From NCBI GenBank assembly GCA_003244015.1, contig QHBR01000338.1, positions 1 through 33,792 of the forward strand: a DNA stretch of 33,792 nt. Direction: 5' to 3'. This stretch comes from Hyphomicrobiales bacterium (lineage in GTDB: Bacteria > Pseudomonadota > Alphaproteobacteria > Rhizobiales > Beijerinckiaceae). The position numbers and the translations under genes were made by a program. Every line of letters begins with the position of its first letter. Position 1 is the first letter of the stretch. The notes beneath the pieces were generated by a model. That model was not told the DNA's origin. It was given only the letters and a program-made list of their open reading frames with translations, and made no database searches. Positions 16,631-25,965 of this stretch are shown here, piece by piece.

Positions 16631-17795
16631 GGCTCTCTTAGACGCCCAAATCCGCGCCGCTAAGCCGGGCGCTAAAATCCTCAAGCTTTCGGACGGCGGA
16701 GGGTTGCAATTGTGGGTTTCGCCCGATGGCGCGAAACGATGGCGGCAAGCCTATCGGTTCAATGATATGCAAAAAACGCTGGCCATTGGCGTCTATCCGG
16801 CGATTGGCCTTAAGGAAGCGCGCGAGGCGCGGGAAAACGCCAAGCGGCTCTTGGCCGATGGTCAAGAGCCTAACCCTGGCCAAGCAACTGGCCAAGGTCG
16901 CCAAAGTGGCGAACTTGGCCAACACTTTCGACGCCATCACCGCCGAACTGTTGGACAAGAAGCGACGCGAGGGGAAGGCAGAGCAAACAATCGCCAAGGT
17001 CGAATGGCTGTTTAGCCTCGCTCGCCCCGCAATTGGCGCTCGCCCAATTTGAATTGACCGCGCCGGAAGTTCTGGCCGTCCTGCGCACGGTCGAAGCGCG
17101 CGGACGGCGTGAAACCGCCCGAAGGCTTCGAGCAACCATTGGCGAAGTCTTCCGCGCTACGCCGTCGCCACCGGACGCGCCGAAGCCGACCCAACGGGCG
17201 CGCTCAAGGGCGCTCTCGCTACTCCGGTCGTCAAACATCGCGCCGCCATTATCGAGCCGAAGGCCTTCGGCGGGCTTTTGCGCGCCTTAGCATCCTATCA
17301 GGGCGCTCCAGAAACGGGCGCGGCGCTCAAATTGATCCCGCTGACCTTCACGCGCCCCGGCGAGTTTCTTAAGGCGGAATGGGCAGAATTCGATCTTAGA
17401 GGGCGCCGTTTGGGCGATCCCTGCCAAAAGAATGAAAATGAAGCGCCCGCATCGCGTCCCGCTGGCGCCGCAAGTACCTTTTCCCTTCCGTTCGCTCGCC
17501 AACGCGCTGCATGAGCGAAAACACCATCAATGCGGCATTGCGCCGTCTTGGCTTCACAAAGGACGAAATGACCGGCCACGGCTTCCGCTCGTCGGCGTCT
17601 TCAATCCTGCACGAATGCGGCCTTTGGAATGCCGATGCCGTCGAACGCCAGTTAGCCCATGTGGACATCGATAGCGTCCGCCGCGCCTATGCCCGCGCCG
17701 ACTTTTGGGACGAGCGCGTCCGCATGATGGCGTGGTGGGCGGATAGATGCGAGGAAATGCGGCACGGTGGCGTTGTTGTCGCCTTGCGAGCATGA
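16629..17795 (+). pseudogene. Tyrosine integrase (P4/DUF4102 type), multiply frameshifted
   Basis: The N-terminal DUF4102 arm-binding domain reads MALLDAQIRAAKPGAKILKL and GLQLWVSPDGAKRWRQAYRF. The frame then changes near 16870 (ANTFDAITAELLDKKRREGK), again near 17040 (ELTAPEVLAVLRTVE), near 17155 (LKLIPLTFTRPGEFLKAEW), near 17400 and near 17510. The final piece holds the catalytic blocks GHGFRSSASSIL, RQLAHVD and RRAYARADFWDERVRMM, with the nucleophilic tyrosine in AYARA. At least five frame changes in 1.17 kb make it certainly dead. This family integrates elements at tRNA 3' ends, matching its place 164 bp from tRNA-Phe. Confidence 0.93.
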
Positions 17796-17806
17796 CGCGT
17801 GTGGCG

Positions 17807-19900
17807 TCACTCCACATACACAAGATTTGCAATCTCAAACCGGCCCTCTGGAATGATCCTGTGAAGGCCGGAGGAATAATGCGCTGCGACCCACGTTCCG
17901 TCGGCGCGATAGGTCCAATAAACCGGCCCATATTCACGATGGCGCACGCGGATCTTATCGAGGTTGCTGTCGCTGTGCAGTCGCCCGTCTGAACCATCGT
18001 CTTTGATTTCGACAAGTGCGATTGCGTCAGTTGCTGAGCGCCCTGCGATGCCAACAACAAAATCGGGAAAGAAGCGCCGGCCCGTTGGGAGCAACAGGCG
18101 CGTTGCCCAAACTTCGTTGTCTGGGTTTCGTAACCACCATCTGACGACTCCCGTATCATCTTCGTCGAGAAACTCGGCAAAGTCTCGTTCTTCGTTGTTG
18201 AGGCGCTCAGGAAAGACGCCATAACCCGATCTGCGCGCCGGTTTCAGGCCTTCCGGCCAATATTGCTGCCGTGGAATAGGTTCGCCCCTTTTCACCACGA
18301 CTTGGCGCCCGAGCGCCACGCGCATCGCCTCCTTGAGCCCGTCCGGCTGGCGCAATACCGCCAAATCGATTGCGCGGCGCAGATCGTTTGGCTGATAATC
18401 CAGGCCTTCTGCATCGCAGAAATCGCGCAACCGCTCCACCAGCGCGCGCTTCAATTCGCGCGGATCGATCGAATCGTTGAAGCTGAACGCAAGCTGCGCT
18501 TTTTCGGCAATGCGCGCGTTGGACATCAGCAAAAAAATGTCTTGTGAATTTTCTTCGTCATTGGCGAGAAAGAGGTCACGAAGGCTTAAGGTCGCCTTGC
18601 GCTTTCGTTTGAGAATTTCTTGTGCGGGCAATGCGTCGCGACAGAATTCATAGGCGATTTGCTTTACCAATTCATCCGACATTTCCCACGGCTGCGGCGT
18701 GGTTTCCTGGATCAGCGCCTCGGGAATGCCGAGGTCTTTGCGCAGATCGTAGCGCGTCGAGTTGCGATCGGCTTTTGCGGGCGGCGCTCCATCAAACGGT
18801 CGCATCTGCTCCTTTAACTTCCCAAAGAGCGGCATTTTGCTCATTTCGTTCAAATATTCGCCCGCTTGAATCGCCTTATCTTGCTGCTCGGCGGATTGTT
18901 GACGTGCGCTTTCTTGAACAACGCCCACCTCTATCAGGGCGCTTAGACGCCCCTCTCTTTCGATTTCGCTACTGGGCGGGTTGAACTTCAACAGCGCGCT
19001 TACCGAACGCGCTTCGCCCGTTAATGACTCTCGCATGTTCCCAAATTCGACAATATCGAGTTCATCGGTCAAAAGCTCGATGCTCTGCCGAACGGCCTTT
19101 AATTCAACAACCGCCGCGTTCAGGCCTTCCTGCAAGCTCGTATCGGTCAAGAACACGTAGGCACGGTCCAAAAGCGCGTCCGTCCCGTGAAATGGCCGCA
19201 CCACCGGGTGCACGCGCATGATGCGTCCGACAATTTGCAAACCGAAATCCTTGCCCCGGCTTGGGCGCACCGAAACCAAAGTCCAGGCGCGCGGCGCGTC
19301 GAAACCCGTCGCCACCGCCACCTTGAAGATCAACACTTCCCGTGTTGGGTCGTATGCCAGCGTATGAAACTCCGGGTCCGGTTCGCCGGACGTATGCACG
19401 GCGATGGCGCCTTCCGGCACGCCGATTTCTAAGAGCTTAGTCTTTACCCGCTCCACAGGGCTTTCATCGCCAACTGCTTGATCCTCGACTTGCACCAACA
19501 TGGGCGGCGTCACCGAAAGTCCCCTGTCGGCGAGGCGTTGCTTTATACGTTGATGTTGCGACCACCCGGCAGTCAAAGTTCCTTGTTCAATATCGATCAA
19601 CTCTTCGTCGCCCGCCTGGAAACGCAAATAGCCGAGCATGAGGCCGCGCTTGTTCAATCCGGCGGCGACGACTTCCTCGCGTGCGATGACAATACGGCTG
19701 GCGACTTCAATTCCTGCGCTCTTCTCGAATTGTTCGAGTTTGTCGTCGTTGGGCGTAGCGGTCGCGAGAATGGACAAATCAGGCTGCAAGGCGTCGAGAT
19801 AAAACTCCGCCGCCGCATGCGCCGTGGCTCCGAAATTTAGATGCGCTTCGTCAATGACGACGCCGATCATGAAACCATCGGAGCACAAGCCGTTGATCAT
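17807..19900 (-). CDS. DEAH helicase with C-terminal nuclease-like domain (ResIII type), main ORF
   Basis: This 697-residue ORF is the larger part of a superfamily 2 helicase. It opens in motif II (IGVVIDEAHLNFG), then motif III (LATATP), and motif VI is QIVGRIMRVHPVVR. A long middle region of unknown fold follows. Near the C-terminus, RRFFPDFVVGIAG then ALVEIKDDGSDG has the spacing of a PD-(D/E)xK nuclease, as in type III restriction Res subunits. No methyltransferase (mod) gene is nearby. Helicase-nucleases of this plan are common in islands and phage defence, so a defence role is plausible but not shown. The first residues listed by the track (MINGLCSDGF) continue directly from the broken N-terminal part upstream. 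Confidence 0.85.
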   Translation of the reverse strand: MINGLCSDGFMIGVVIDEAHLNFGATAHAAAEFYLDALQPDLSILATATPNDDKLEQFEKSAGIEVASRIVIAREEVVAAGLNKRGLMLGYLRFQAGDEELIDIEQGTLTAGWSQHQRIKQRLADRGLSVTPPMLVQVEDQAVGDESPVERVKTKLLEIGVPEGAIAVHTSGEPDPEFHTLAYDPTREVLIFKVAVATGFDAPRAWTLVSVRPSRGKDFGLQIVGRIMRVHPVVRPFHGTDALLDRAYVFLTDTSLQEGLNAAVVELKAVRQSIELLTDELDIVEFGNMRESLTGEARSVSALLKFNPPSSEIEREGRLSALIEVGVVQESARQQSAEQQDKAIQAGEYLNEMSKMPLFGKLKEQMRPFDGAPPAKADRNSTRYDLRKDLGIPEALIQETTPQPWEMSDELVKQIAYEFCRDALPAQEILKRKRKATLSLRDLFLANDEENSQDIFLLMSNARIAEKAQLAFSFNDSIDPRELKRALVERLRDFCDAEGLDYQPNDLRRAIDLAVLRQPDGLKEAMRVALGRQVVVKRGEPIPRQQYWPEGLKPARRSGYGVFPERLNNEERDFAEFLDEDDTGVVRWWLRNPDNEVWATRLLLPTGRRFFPDFVVGIAGRSATDAIALVEIKDDGSDGRLHSDSNLDKIRVRHREYGPVYWTYRADGTWVAAHYSSGLHRIIPEGRFEIANLVYVE

Positions 19901-19902
19901 GC

Positions 19903-20364
19903 ATCGAGAGAAAGCGCGTCTTCCCTAGAACGGCGCACCTTGCGCGCATCCTTGTTGCGCGCCGCCACCGCCGCTCATGTTTGAATGAACAGGTCACCAT
20001 CACGCGAGCCGCTCGGCTCGCGATCGGTGCAAATGTTGCGTATTCGCAAGGAACTACATTGTTCGACAAGCGCGTCGCGTGTTTGCGTGACCAGCCCGGC
20101 ATAGGGCGCGAACCAAAACCACACAATGGGCCTTGGCAAGACGCCACGCAACGCCTCCAGGGCGCGGCCCAACATCAGCGTCTTGCCGGAACCCGTTGGC
20201 GCTTGCAGCAAGATCGCGCCGCTCTTTAGCGCCACCTCGCGCCTATGCAGTGGGTTGCGCCCGGAGATTTCAGCAACCCTCCGCATAGTCGCGACAAGGC
20301 CATCGACGGCGGATACTTGATAATCGGCCAAAGCAAGGCGCGCGACCGTCTCCACCGCGCTCAT
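19903..20364 (-). pseudogene. N-terminal part of the same DEAH helicase, interrupted
   Basis: Reading starts at the ATG at 20364 (SAVETVARLALADYQ, a Q-motif-like opening). The Walker A is LLQAPTGSGKTLMLG, followed by WFWFAPYAGLVTQT. A TGA at 19975-19977 replaces what should be tryptophan (IQT-W-AAVAARNKD), and one base is missing near 19902 between LSLDA and MINGL. Either lesion splits motif I from the rest of the helicase, so the protein is inactive unless both are sequencing errors. The start codon sits directly at the edge of the IS630 fragment, so the native promoter is probably lost. Confidence 0.85.
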
Positions 20365-20368
20365 TGCT

Positions 20369-20739
20369 GCAACCTCTTCCGTCTCTTGGAATCGATCGCG
20401 GCGCTCTATCCGATGCTCGTGCTCATCCATGTTTTTCTCGACAATGCGCGCTATCATCATGCCAAGATGGTGCGGGAATGGCTCGCCCGGCCAGGGTGCC
20501 GGATCAAGCTGCATTTCATCCCGCCCTATTGCCCGCACCTGAACCCGATCGAGCGGCTATGGGCGGTCATGCACAAAAACGTCACCCACAACAAATGCTA
20601 CGCCACATGCGGACAATTCGCGGACGCCACGCTTGATTTCTTGCGCGACAAAGTCCCCAAGAACTGGAACCGCTTCCGCGACTCCGTCACCGATAATTTT
20701 CGCGTCATCAGCCCAAAGGATTTTCGGGTTGCGACGTGA
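20369..20739 (+). pseudogene. IS630-family transposase, C-terminal fragment
   Basis: The last 120 or so residues of an IS630 transposase remain: LFRLLESIAALYPMLVLIHV, VFLDNARYHHAK with the second catalytic aspartate, and HLNPIERLWAVMHKNV with the glutamate. The helix-turn-helix N-terminus and the first aspartate are gone; their place is taken by the helicase gene on the other strand. The ORF residues before about 20369 are a shadow of that gene. The junction suggests that the IS inserted upstream of the helicase and was then cut by a deletion. Confidence 0.85.
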
Positions 20740-20864
20740 ACGGGGTATAGCTCATAAGCGCCAGGAACGGACGTTCAACACCGACCCCTCAAACCGGACG
20801 TCTCGGGCAATTCCGACCGCGACGTTTCGATTAACTCGTCCCCGCTTCGATCCCGTCAATTCCA

Positions 20865-21923
20865 CTACGGGGTGCAGCAGTTGGTCTCCACCGCGGAGAG
20901 CGGCGATGTGCGCAAAATACGTACTTGGCCCAAATCTCCGCCCAGCGGATCGGCGAAGCTGCCGTTCGGCTCGGGCAGCAGCTCGACGGCGAGCACGCTG
21001 ATCGGCGTGTCTATTGGAAGTCCTGCGAGCTGGAGCGCGGCCCTCACTTCGGCGCCCGTCCACGTGACTTCTCCCTCGACGAACAGTGGCGCGCTCGCGC
21101 CCCCATGCTGACGCAGGGCGTGCAAGCGGCGCAGGTCGATCTGGATGTTGCGTTTCGTACTCGCATCAGCCTGCATCACGCGCGCGTACAGGACAATCCA
21201 GATTTCCGTGTTCGGCGGGTTCGGCAGCACCCGCCGCAGCCCGACATATGGGCAGGCGTAGGGCGCGCGGATACGGATGGCGTCGTCCGGTTCGACAATC
21301 ACCGAACAGGCCAGCTCGGGCGCCGGATGCTGGACCCCTTTTAGCTGCAGGGACTCGCCGAAACGCCCCTGGGCCGTGGTCCAGAGCGGATCGGCGGCGG
21401 GGCCGCTGTCGTGGCCGGCGCGTATGTCGTAGGTGAAGAACGAGAACAGTTCCGGCGACCCCGGGTCGGTGTTGGGCGGCAGCGGCAGCAGGAAATGGCG
21501 GTCGCTGGTGACACTTGGTTCCAGCTTTTGCATCGTCGAGCGCCCGGCGAGGTCTTGGACCTGGCCCGGGGTGATGACGCGCACCAGTTCGGGATCAAGC
21601 GGAATGCCTTCGACCACCAGCGGGTCGGCGACCGGTTCCGTGCCCGGCAGCAGCATGGGATCGGCCGTGGTGCTCAGCGGTCTGACGAACCAGGCATCGC
21701 GCAGGTCGGCCAGCGGCTCGGCGAACTCGATCCACAGGCGTTTGGTGCGCGCGTCGGTAACCGCGTATTCGGTGTCGCGGCCATAGGCCGTGAGCGCAAT
21801 CCCCGCCGCCACGACCTTCGGCACCTGCACCGGCGGCGTGACGATCGGGAGAAGGGTGTCGATCGACTGAGTGACACCGCCGCCCCCTTCGAAGCGCATC
21901 CGGACCCGGTACGTGACCGCCAT
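20865..21923 (-). CDS. Giant gene 2, C-terminal segment
   Basis: This segment of 352 residues ends the protein. It opens MAVTYRVRMRFEGGGGVTQ (the true frame continues upstream as WGPDKFPYE), includes KRLWIEFAEPLADLRDAWFV, RHFLLPLPPNTDPGSPELFS, FFTYDIRAGHDSG and IWIVLYARVMQADAS, and finishes CCTP. The content looks like further beta-rich repeats. Alone it could be expressed from the internal ATG, but it lacks a clear ribosome site. Confidence 0.6.
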   Translation of the reverse strand: MAVTYRVRMRFEGGGGVTQSIDTLLPIVTPPVQVPKVVAAGIALTAYGRDTEYAVTDARTKRLWIEFAEPLADLRDAWFVRPLSTTADPMLLPGTEPVADPLVVEGIPLDPELVRVITPGQVQDLAGRSTMQKLEPSVTSDRHFLLPLPPNTDPGSPELFSFFTYDIRAGHDSGPAADPLWTTAQGRFGESLQLKGVQHPAPELACSVIVEPDDAIRIRAPYACPYVGLRRVLPNPPNTEIWIVLYARVMQADASTKRNIQIDLRRLHALRQHGGASAPLFVEGEVTWTGAEVRAALQLAGLPIDTPISVLAVELLPEPNGSFADPLGGDLGQVRILRTSPLSAVETNCCTP

Positions 21924-24509
21924 TTCGTATGGGAATTTGTCCGGACCCCAAGCGCGGCGGCAGCGCGTCGATGAAGATCATCCGGGTGAACGAGCGCTCC
22001 GGGTTTTTTGCCGCCTGGACGTTGATGCTGTTCATTAGTTCGATCGTGCCGACACCCGCAGATTCGATCGGCGCTCCCGCCGCGTCGGGCAGCGTGACCG
22101 TGCGCGTTATCGTCAGCGTCGGCGAGCCGGCGCCACGCCATGTCCAGTCCCGGTCCAGCACGACCTGGACCGCATTGATCCATTGCCGGGCCAGTTCGGC
22201 CGGGTCGGCAAATTCGATGCTGGAGGCATCCGGCGCGGCGTGGTGGGTCAGGTGGGCGCAGCCAAAGACGACGCGGTCGCCGATGCGGCCCATCAGCATC
22301 GGGCCGTCGGCCATCAAATCCAGCGCGGCGGCGAGCCGGCCGAGCAGGGCGGGCGACGGTTCGTTCTGCGCGAGGACGGCGCGCAGCGCTGCCTTGGCGC
22401 CGATCGGATCGGGCCGCAAATATACCGAGCGCAGCATGTCGGATGGCGGCAGCGGACGCAGGATGCCGGATTCGGCAATCTCCGTCGCGACCGCGTGGAA
22501 GTCGATGACTTGCAGCCTTCCGACGCGCGCGTCGGGGCTGCCGAAATAGGACAGGTCGTTGTGCCCGAGCGCGCGCAGCTCGAGCCGGAAATCGCGTGCG
22601 GTGATGAGGTTGACGGGCCCGGCAATTGTGCCGTCCGCGCCAAGTTGGCCCGAAATATCGATTTCGCGGTAGTCGGCCGCGTCCTGCCACGCCAGTGCCA
22701 GATCGAGCGGCTGGGTCGACACCACCGGGAAGGCGCGCGTGGTGCGGTACCATTCGACAAAACCGTCGGCGTCCGCCTGAGGATCGAATTTGGGCGGCCG
22801 GACCAGCACGCGTATCTGCAGGAAGGCCGTATCGGGGTCGTGGACGGTGGGTGCCTCGGCGTCGGTCGGCAAACCGGCGTCGCTGGCGGCGATTTGGGCG
22901 AGCAGCGCCGCGCGCACGGCGGAACCGGCGGCAAATACGGCTTCCGGGTAGCCCAGCCGCGGGCGCCAGACCCGCACGCTCGGCACGGTGCCGTGGGGGC
23001 CGGGGGTGACGGTGTCGATATCGACGATGCTCGGCGCGCGATGGCGTTTCATGTGCAGCGGCGCGATCGGCGCTTCCCCGATGCGGCCCGGCGCGGAATC
23101 GGTAGCCGGCCCGCCACCGGTGGTGTCGGCCAGGCGCACCCGGAATTCGTAGCGGCGGCCGTAACGCAGCTCGACATCGTCGGCTTCGACCGGAATCATG
23201 GTTTGAGGCCGGCCGGGCGGCACATTCATCAGGCGCTGCTCGTCGGTGGTGGAGACGACCAGCGAGCCACCGCGCCAGTTGACGAACCAGGAGGGCAGCC
23301 AGATCTGCTGGCTGTGCTCGGTAGGCACCGCTTCCGACCAGCGTTCCTCCAGTGCCGTGCCCAGGTCGACGCCGACTTTGAGCGGCGCCATCACTTTTGA
23401 CAGCGAAGTCCAGCCGGCCCCGCCCTCGGGGCGCACATCGACACGGTAGCCGAACACGCCGCGCGGCGCCAGCACCGGGTCTTCGCCGTCGGGCGGCGCG
23501 CCCATCGCCCGGTTCTGGCCTTCGAGGATATCTTCGTCGTCCCAGCCCAGCTGGACGCCTTCGTCGCGTCCGATCGGCGCGCCGTTGCCTTCTTCGTCGA
23601 GAATGTCGGCGCTGAGCGGCTGGCGCGCATGCACGATTTTCGAGAAGCCGTCGTCGAAGCGCAACGCCTCAACGAAGACCTTGTCGAAGTTGCCCAGCGT
23701 CGCGGCGGCGGCCGCGTCATCTGAGACGGGAAATACCACCGGTGTGAAGACGGCGCGCTCATCCGCCACCGGCAACTCGGGCACTCGCGTGGCGAACGCG
23801 CGCAAAAATCCCGGCGTGGCCGCCTGGACAAAATAGTCGCTGGCCGGCGCCAGTTCCACCCACAGCCAGCCGCCATGCTCTAGGCGCGGCGCGGCATCGA
23901 GCGGCACCTCCAGGCTGACGATCAGACCGAGCGCCTCAGCAAGGCGCGGCTGGCGCATCGCGAAGGCCAGCGCTTCGCCCCAGCCGATCACCGTTGGCGG
24001 CGCGGGCGGGTGAGGATCGGGCGGGCATCGCATCAGGCAGTGGTAGGTGTCGTCGATCACCGCCAGCGAGGTGCGCGGCTTGATGAATGCGAACGACTGG
24101 CGGTAGCTCAGCGGCAGATATTTACGCAGTTGCTTGGTCAGGTCCCGCCCTTGCGGCGCGAAGGTGTCGGCGGCAGCACCGTCCGGGATCTCCAGTGCGA
24201 CCTTGATGGCGCTGAAGATCGCGCGCGCATTCGGGCTGTTGACTGTAGGCCGGACGGCGCCGGGATCGGGCAGCACTGTCGCCTGGTCCACCAGCGTGCG
24301 TTGCGGCAGCGCGCTCACCGTGTCTGACACGTTTACCGTGAACGCGAAGCGCGCGCATCGGCGAAGGCGGGCACCCCCGCGGGCGGGTTCACCAGTGAGT
24401 CTAGCGGGTTCCCGGTCGGCGCGATCAGCAGGCGGATCGACAGCGTGCGGGCAGCATGATCCCACCGCTGTAGGTAGGGCACCAGGGTGAGTTTGGTTGG
24501 GGTGGCCAT
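20865..24509 (-). pseudogene. Giant gene 2 of unknown function, about 1,210 codons, two frameshifts
   Basis: The start is the ATG at 24509 (ATPTKLTLVPYLQRWD), with an AGGAAA ribosome site, eight bases after the stop of giant gene 1, so the two form one operon. The first frame ends after FADA near 24350 in a GC-dinucleotide run; reading resumes with RFAFTVNVSDTVSALPQRT and stays open to about 21953. There a base appears to be added, and FPYEMAVTYRVRMRFEG continues to the TAG at 20865. The protein has no signal peptide, no membrane helices and no recognised catalytic motif. It is rich in short hydrophobic-polar alternations suggestive of beta-sandwich or fibronectin-like modules (RYEFRVRLADTTGG). 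I do not recognise a named family. Confidence 0.7.
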
Positions 24510-24630
24510 GGCATTTCCTAGAACGAAGTCGTTTCGGTGACCTGGTAGCTCGCGCTGATCGAGAAGAACAGGAAGATGTCGACCTCAATCTTGACGGAGC
24601 CGTCATAGTCGCACTTGGTGGCGCCCGCAT
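21595..24630 (-). CDS. Giant gene 2, main open segment
   Basis: In this frame the real protein spans about 24350 to 21953, some 800 residues. Notable blocks are AIKVALEIPDGAAADTFAPQ, the tyrosine-rich LPLSYRQSFAFIKPRT, HGGWLWVELAPASDYFVQA, QQIWLPSWFVNWRGGSLVVS, and RSFTRMIFIDALPPR near the end. The 90 residues before and 110 after belong to other frames. No family recognised. Confidence 0.6.
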   Translation of the reverse strand: MRAPPSATMTAPSRLRSTSSCSSRSARATRSPKRLRSRKCHGHPNQTHPGALPTAVGSCCPHAVDPPADRADREPARLTGEPARGGARLRRCARFAFTVNVSDTVSALPQRTLVDQATVLPDPGAVRPTVNSPNARAIFSAIKVALEIPDGAAADTFAPQGRDLTKQLRKYLPLSYRQSFAFIKPRTSLAVIDDTYHCLMRCPPDPHPPAPPTVIGWGEALAFAMRQPRLAEALGLIVSLEVPLDAAPRLEHGGWLWVELAPASDYFVQAATPGFLRAFATRVPELPVADERAVFTPVVFPVSDDAAAAATLGNFDKVFVEALRFDDGFSKIVHARQPLSADILDEEGNGAPIGRDEGVQLGWDDEDILEGQNRAMGAPPDGEDPVLAPRGVFGYRVDVRPEGGAGWTSLSKVMAPLKVGVDLGTALEERWSEAVPTEHSQQIWLPSWFVNWRGGSLVVSTTDEQRLMNVPPGRPQTMIPVEADDVELRYGRRYEFRVRLADTTGGGPATDSAPGRIGEAPIAPLHMKRHRAPSIVDIDTVTPGPHGTVPSVRVWRPRLGYPEAVFAAGSAVRAALLAQIAASDAGLPTDAEAPTVHDPDTAFLQIRVLVRPPKFDPQADADGFVEWYRTTRAFPVVSTQPLDLALAWQDAADYREIDISGQLGADGTIAGPVNLITARDFRLELRALGHNDLSYFGSPDARVGRLQVIDFHAVATEIAESGILRPLPPSDMLRSVYLRPDPIGAKAALRAVLAQNEPSPALLGRLAAALDLMADGPMLMGRIGDRVVFGCAHLTHHAAPDASSIEFADPAELARQWINAVQVVLDRDWTWRGAGSPTLTITRTVTLPDAAGAPIESAGVGTIELMNSINVQAAKNPERSFTRMIFIDALPPRLGSGQIPIRNGGHVPGPDALRRGRRCHSVDRHPSPDRHAAGAGAEGRGGGDCAHGLWPRHRIRGYRRAHQTPVDRVRRAAGRPARCLVRQTAEHHGRSHAAAGHGTGRRPAGGRRHSA

Positions 24631-25636
24631 CTTTGTAGACCAGGCCTTTGAGCTCGGCCCGGATCTTGACCGAGACGATCACCAGGTTGACCCCGGCTTC
24701 GAGCGCGACTAGGCCGCCGTACTTAGTCTGATGGGCAATCGCGTCGTAGACCAGCACAAAACCGACGCCCAGGAAGGCGTATGCCTTGAACGGGCCGATC
24801 TTCCCCTCAACCCCAATGCCGACGAAGGCCATCAGTTCAAGCTTCTCGGCCGTGACCGAAGCGGACACGGACGTCAGGCTGAACGTGACCTTGCCGGTGA
24901 TGATCAGGAACACGGCTGCCACGCCGACAGAGAGCAGCGGGACCTTGCCTTCGAGTTCGGCCCCGAAGATCGCGGATGCTTTCGGCCCGCCCGTTGCGAG
25001 ATCGATCCCGGTGCTCTGTTTGACGGACAGCGTCAGCTTGACGCCACTACCGGCGGGGAAGGTGGCGATGACGGCGGGCGGTGGAACAGTCAGCTTGAGT
25101 TCGACTTCCACCTTTAATTCGCGTTTGGCATTGCTGGCGCCCAGGTCGACGGGCCCTTGCGTGCCGCGTGCACCAAAGAGGGGGATATATTGCAGGATAT
25201 CCTCGATTTCCTGCAGGATCAGCGTTTTGATCTCGGCAATCTGCGGCCGCTGTTCGGTCGAACCGACAATGCGCATCTCGGAACCGCTGATCCGCTCCAG
25301 CCCTGAAATGTCGGACCAGAGGCGCAGTCCGGTAAAATCCGCCTCCCAGCGCTCTTCCTGCAGTTTCAGCGTGATCGTGGCCGTGTCGTAGATCAGGGTC
25401 GTGCCATGCCCGGTGTTGCCCGCGAGCCGCAGCGGGGTCGGATGGCCGTTGATTAGAACGGCCAGCGACAGCGCCAGTTTGCCTCCCGGGCCGACGTCGA
25501 AATGGTTCGAACCCGCAGTCATCTCAATGGTGTTTCCCGGCGGTGGGAACGCGCCTTTGGATGTCGAGCGGGCGTAGATATCGGCGAGCGCCGACTTGTA
25601 GCCGCTTTCCAAACGCGGGACACTCGCCGCCGGCAC
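24518..25636 (-). CDS. Giant gene 1, C-terminal segment
   Basis: The frame is open from about 25757 (GDYRFADAADLLTSAAP) through SVPRLESGYKSALADIYARS to the TAG at 24518. From residue 130 a helical stretch (RPQIAEIKTLILQEIEDILQ) leads to alternating strands such as KVTFSLTSVSASVTAEKLEL and KIGPFKAYAFLGVGFVLVYD, and it ends KIEVDIFLFFSISASYQV. The tail has the look of an amphipathic beta-barrel or a lipid-facing sheet; this is inference. The ATG at 25636 is internal. Confidence 0.65.
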   Translation of the reverse strand: MPAASVPRLESGYKSALADIYARSTSKGAFPPPGNTIEMTAGSNHFDVGPGGKLALSLAVLINGHPTPLRLAGNTGHGTTLIYDTATITLKLQEERWEADFTGLRLWSDISGLERISGSEMRIVGSTEQRPQIAEIKTLILQEIEDILQYIPLFGARGTQGPVDLGASNAKRELKVEVELKLTVPPPAVIATFPAGSGVKLTLSVKQSTGIDLATGGPKASAIFGAELEGKVPLLSVGVAAVFLIITGKVTFSLTSVSASVTAEKLELMAFVGIGVEGKIGPFKAYAFLGVGFVLVYDAIAHQTKYGGLVALEAGVNLVIVSVKIRAELKGLVYKDAGATKCDYDGSVKIEVDIFLFFSISASYQVTETTSF

Positions 25637-25965
25637 GAACGGGCGCGGGAACAGGAAGGCGTGGGTCGGGGTGCTTTGCAGCAGCGCATAGTCGTTGGCC
25701 GGCGCGGCTGACGTCAGCAGGTCGGCCGCATCGGCAAAGCGGTAGTCGCCCGGCGGCCGCCGCCGGGATCGAGCCTCGGCGCCGTATAAGAATTGTGATC
25801 GCTGGCGGCATAGCGCACAGGGTAGCGCCTGATCACGGGCACGCCGCGGTTCTCGGCCACCGGGACCGCCTCGCCGCCATTCGGCGGCACACTCGCCACC
25901 GGGCGCGTGACCACCGACCAGGCGCCCGTTTTGGGCAGGCTGGGTACGCCGCGCACCGTCGCGAC

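Noticed and set aside
21061-21066. Second CACGTG that could be a parS partner
   Set aside because: Only the six-base core matches; the flanks (GTC, ACT) do not fit, and it lies inside the giant gene in the island.
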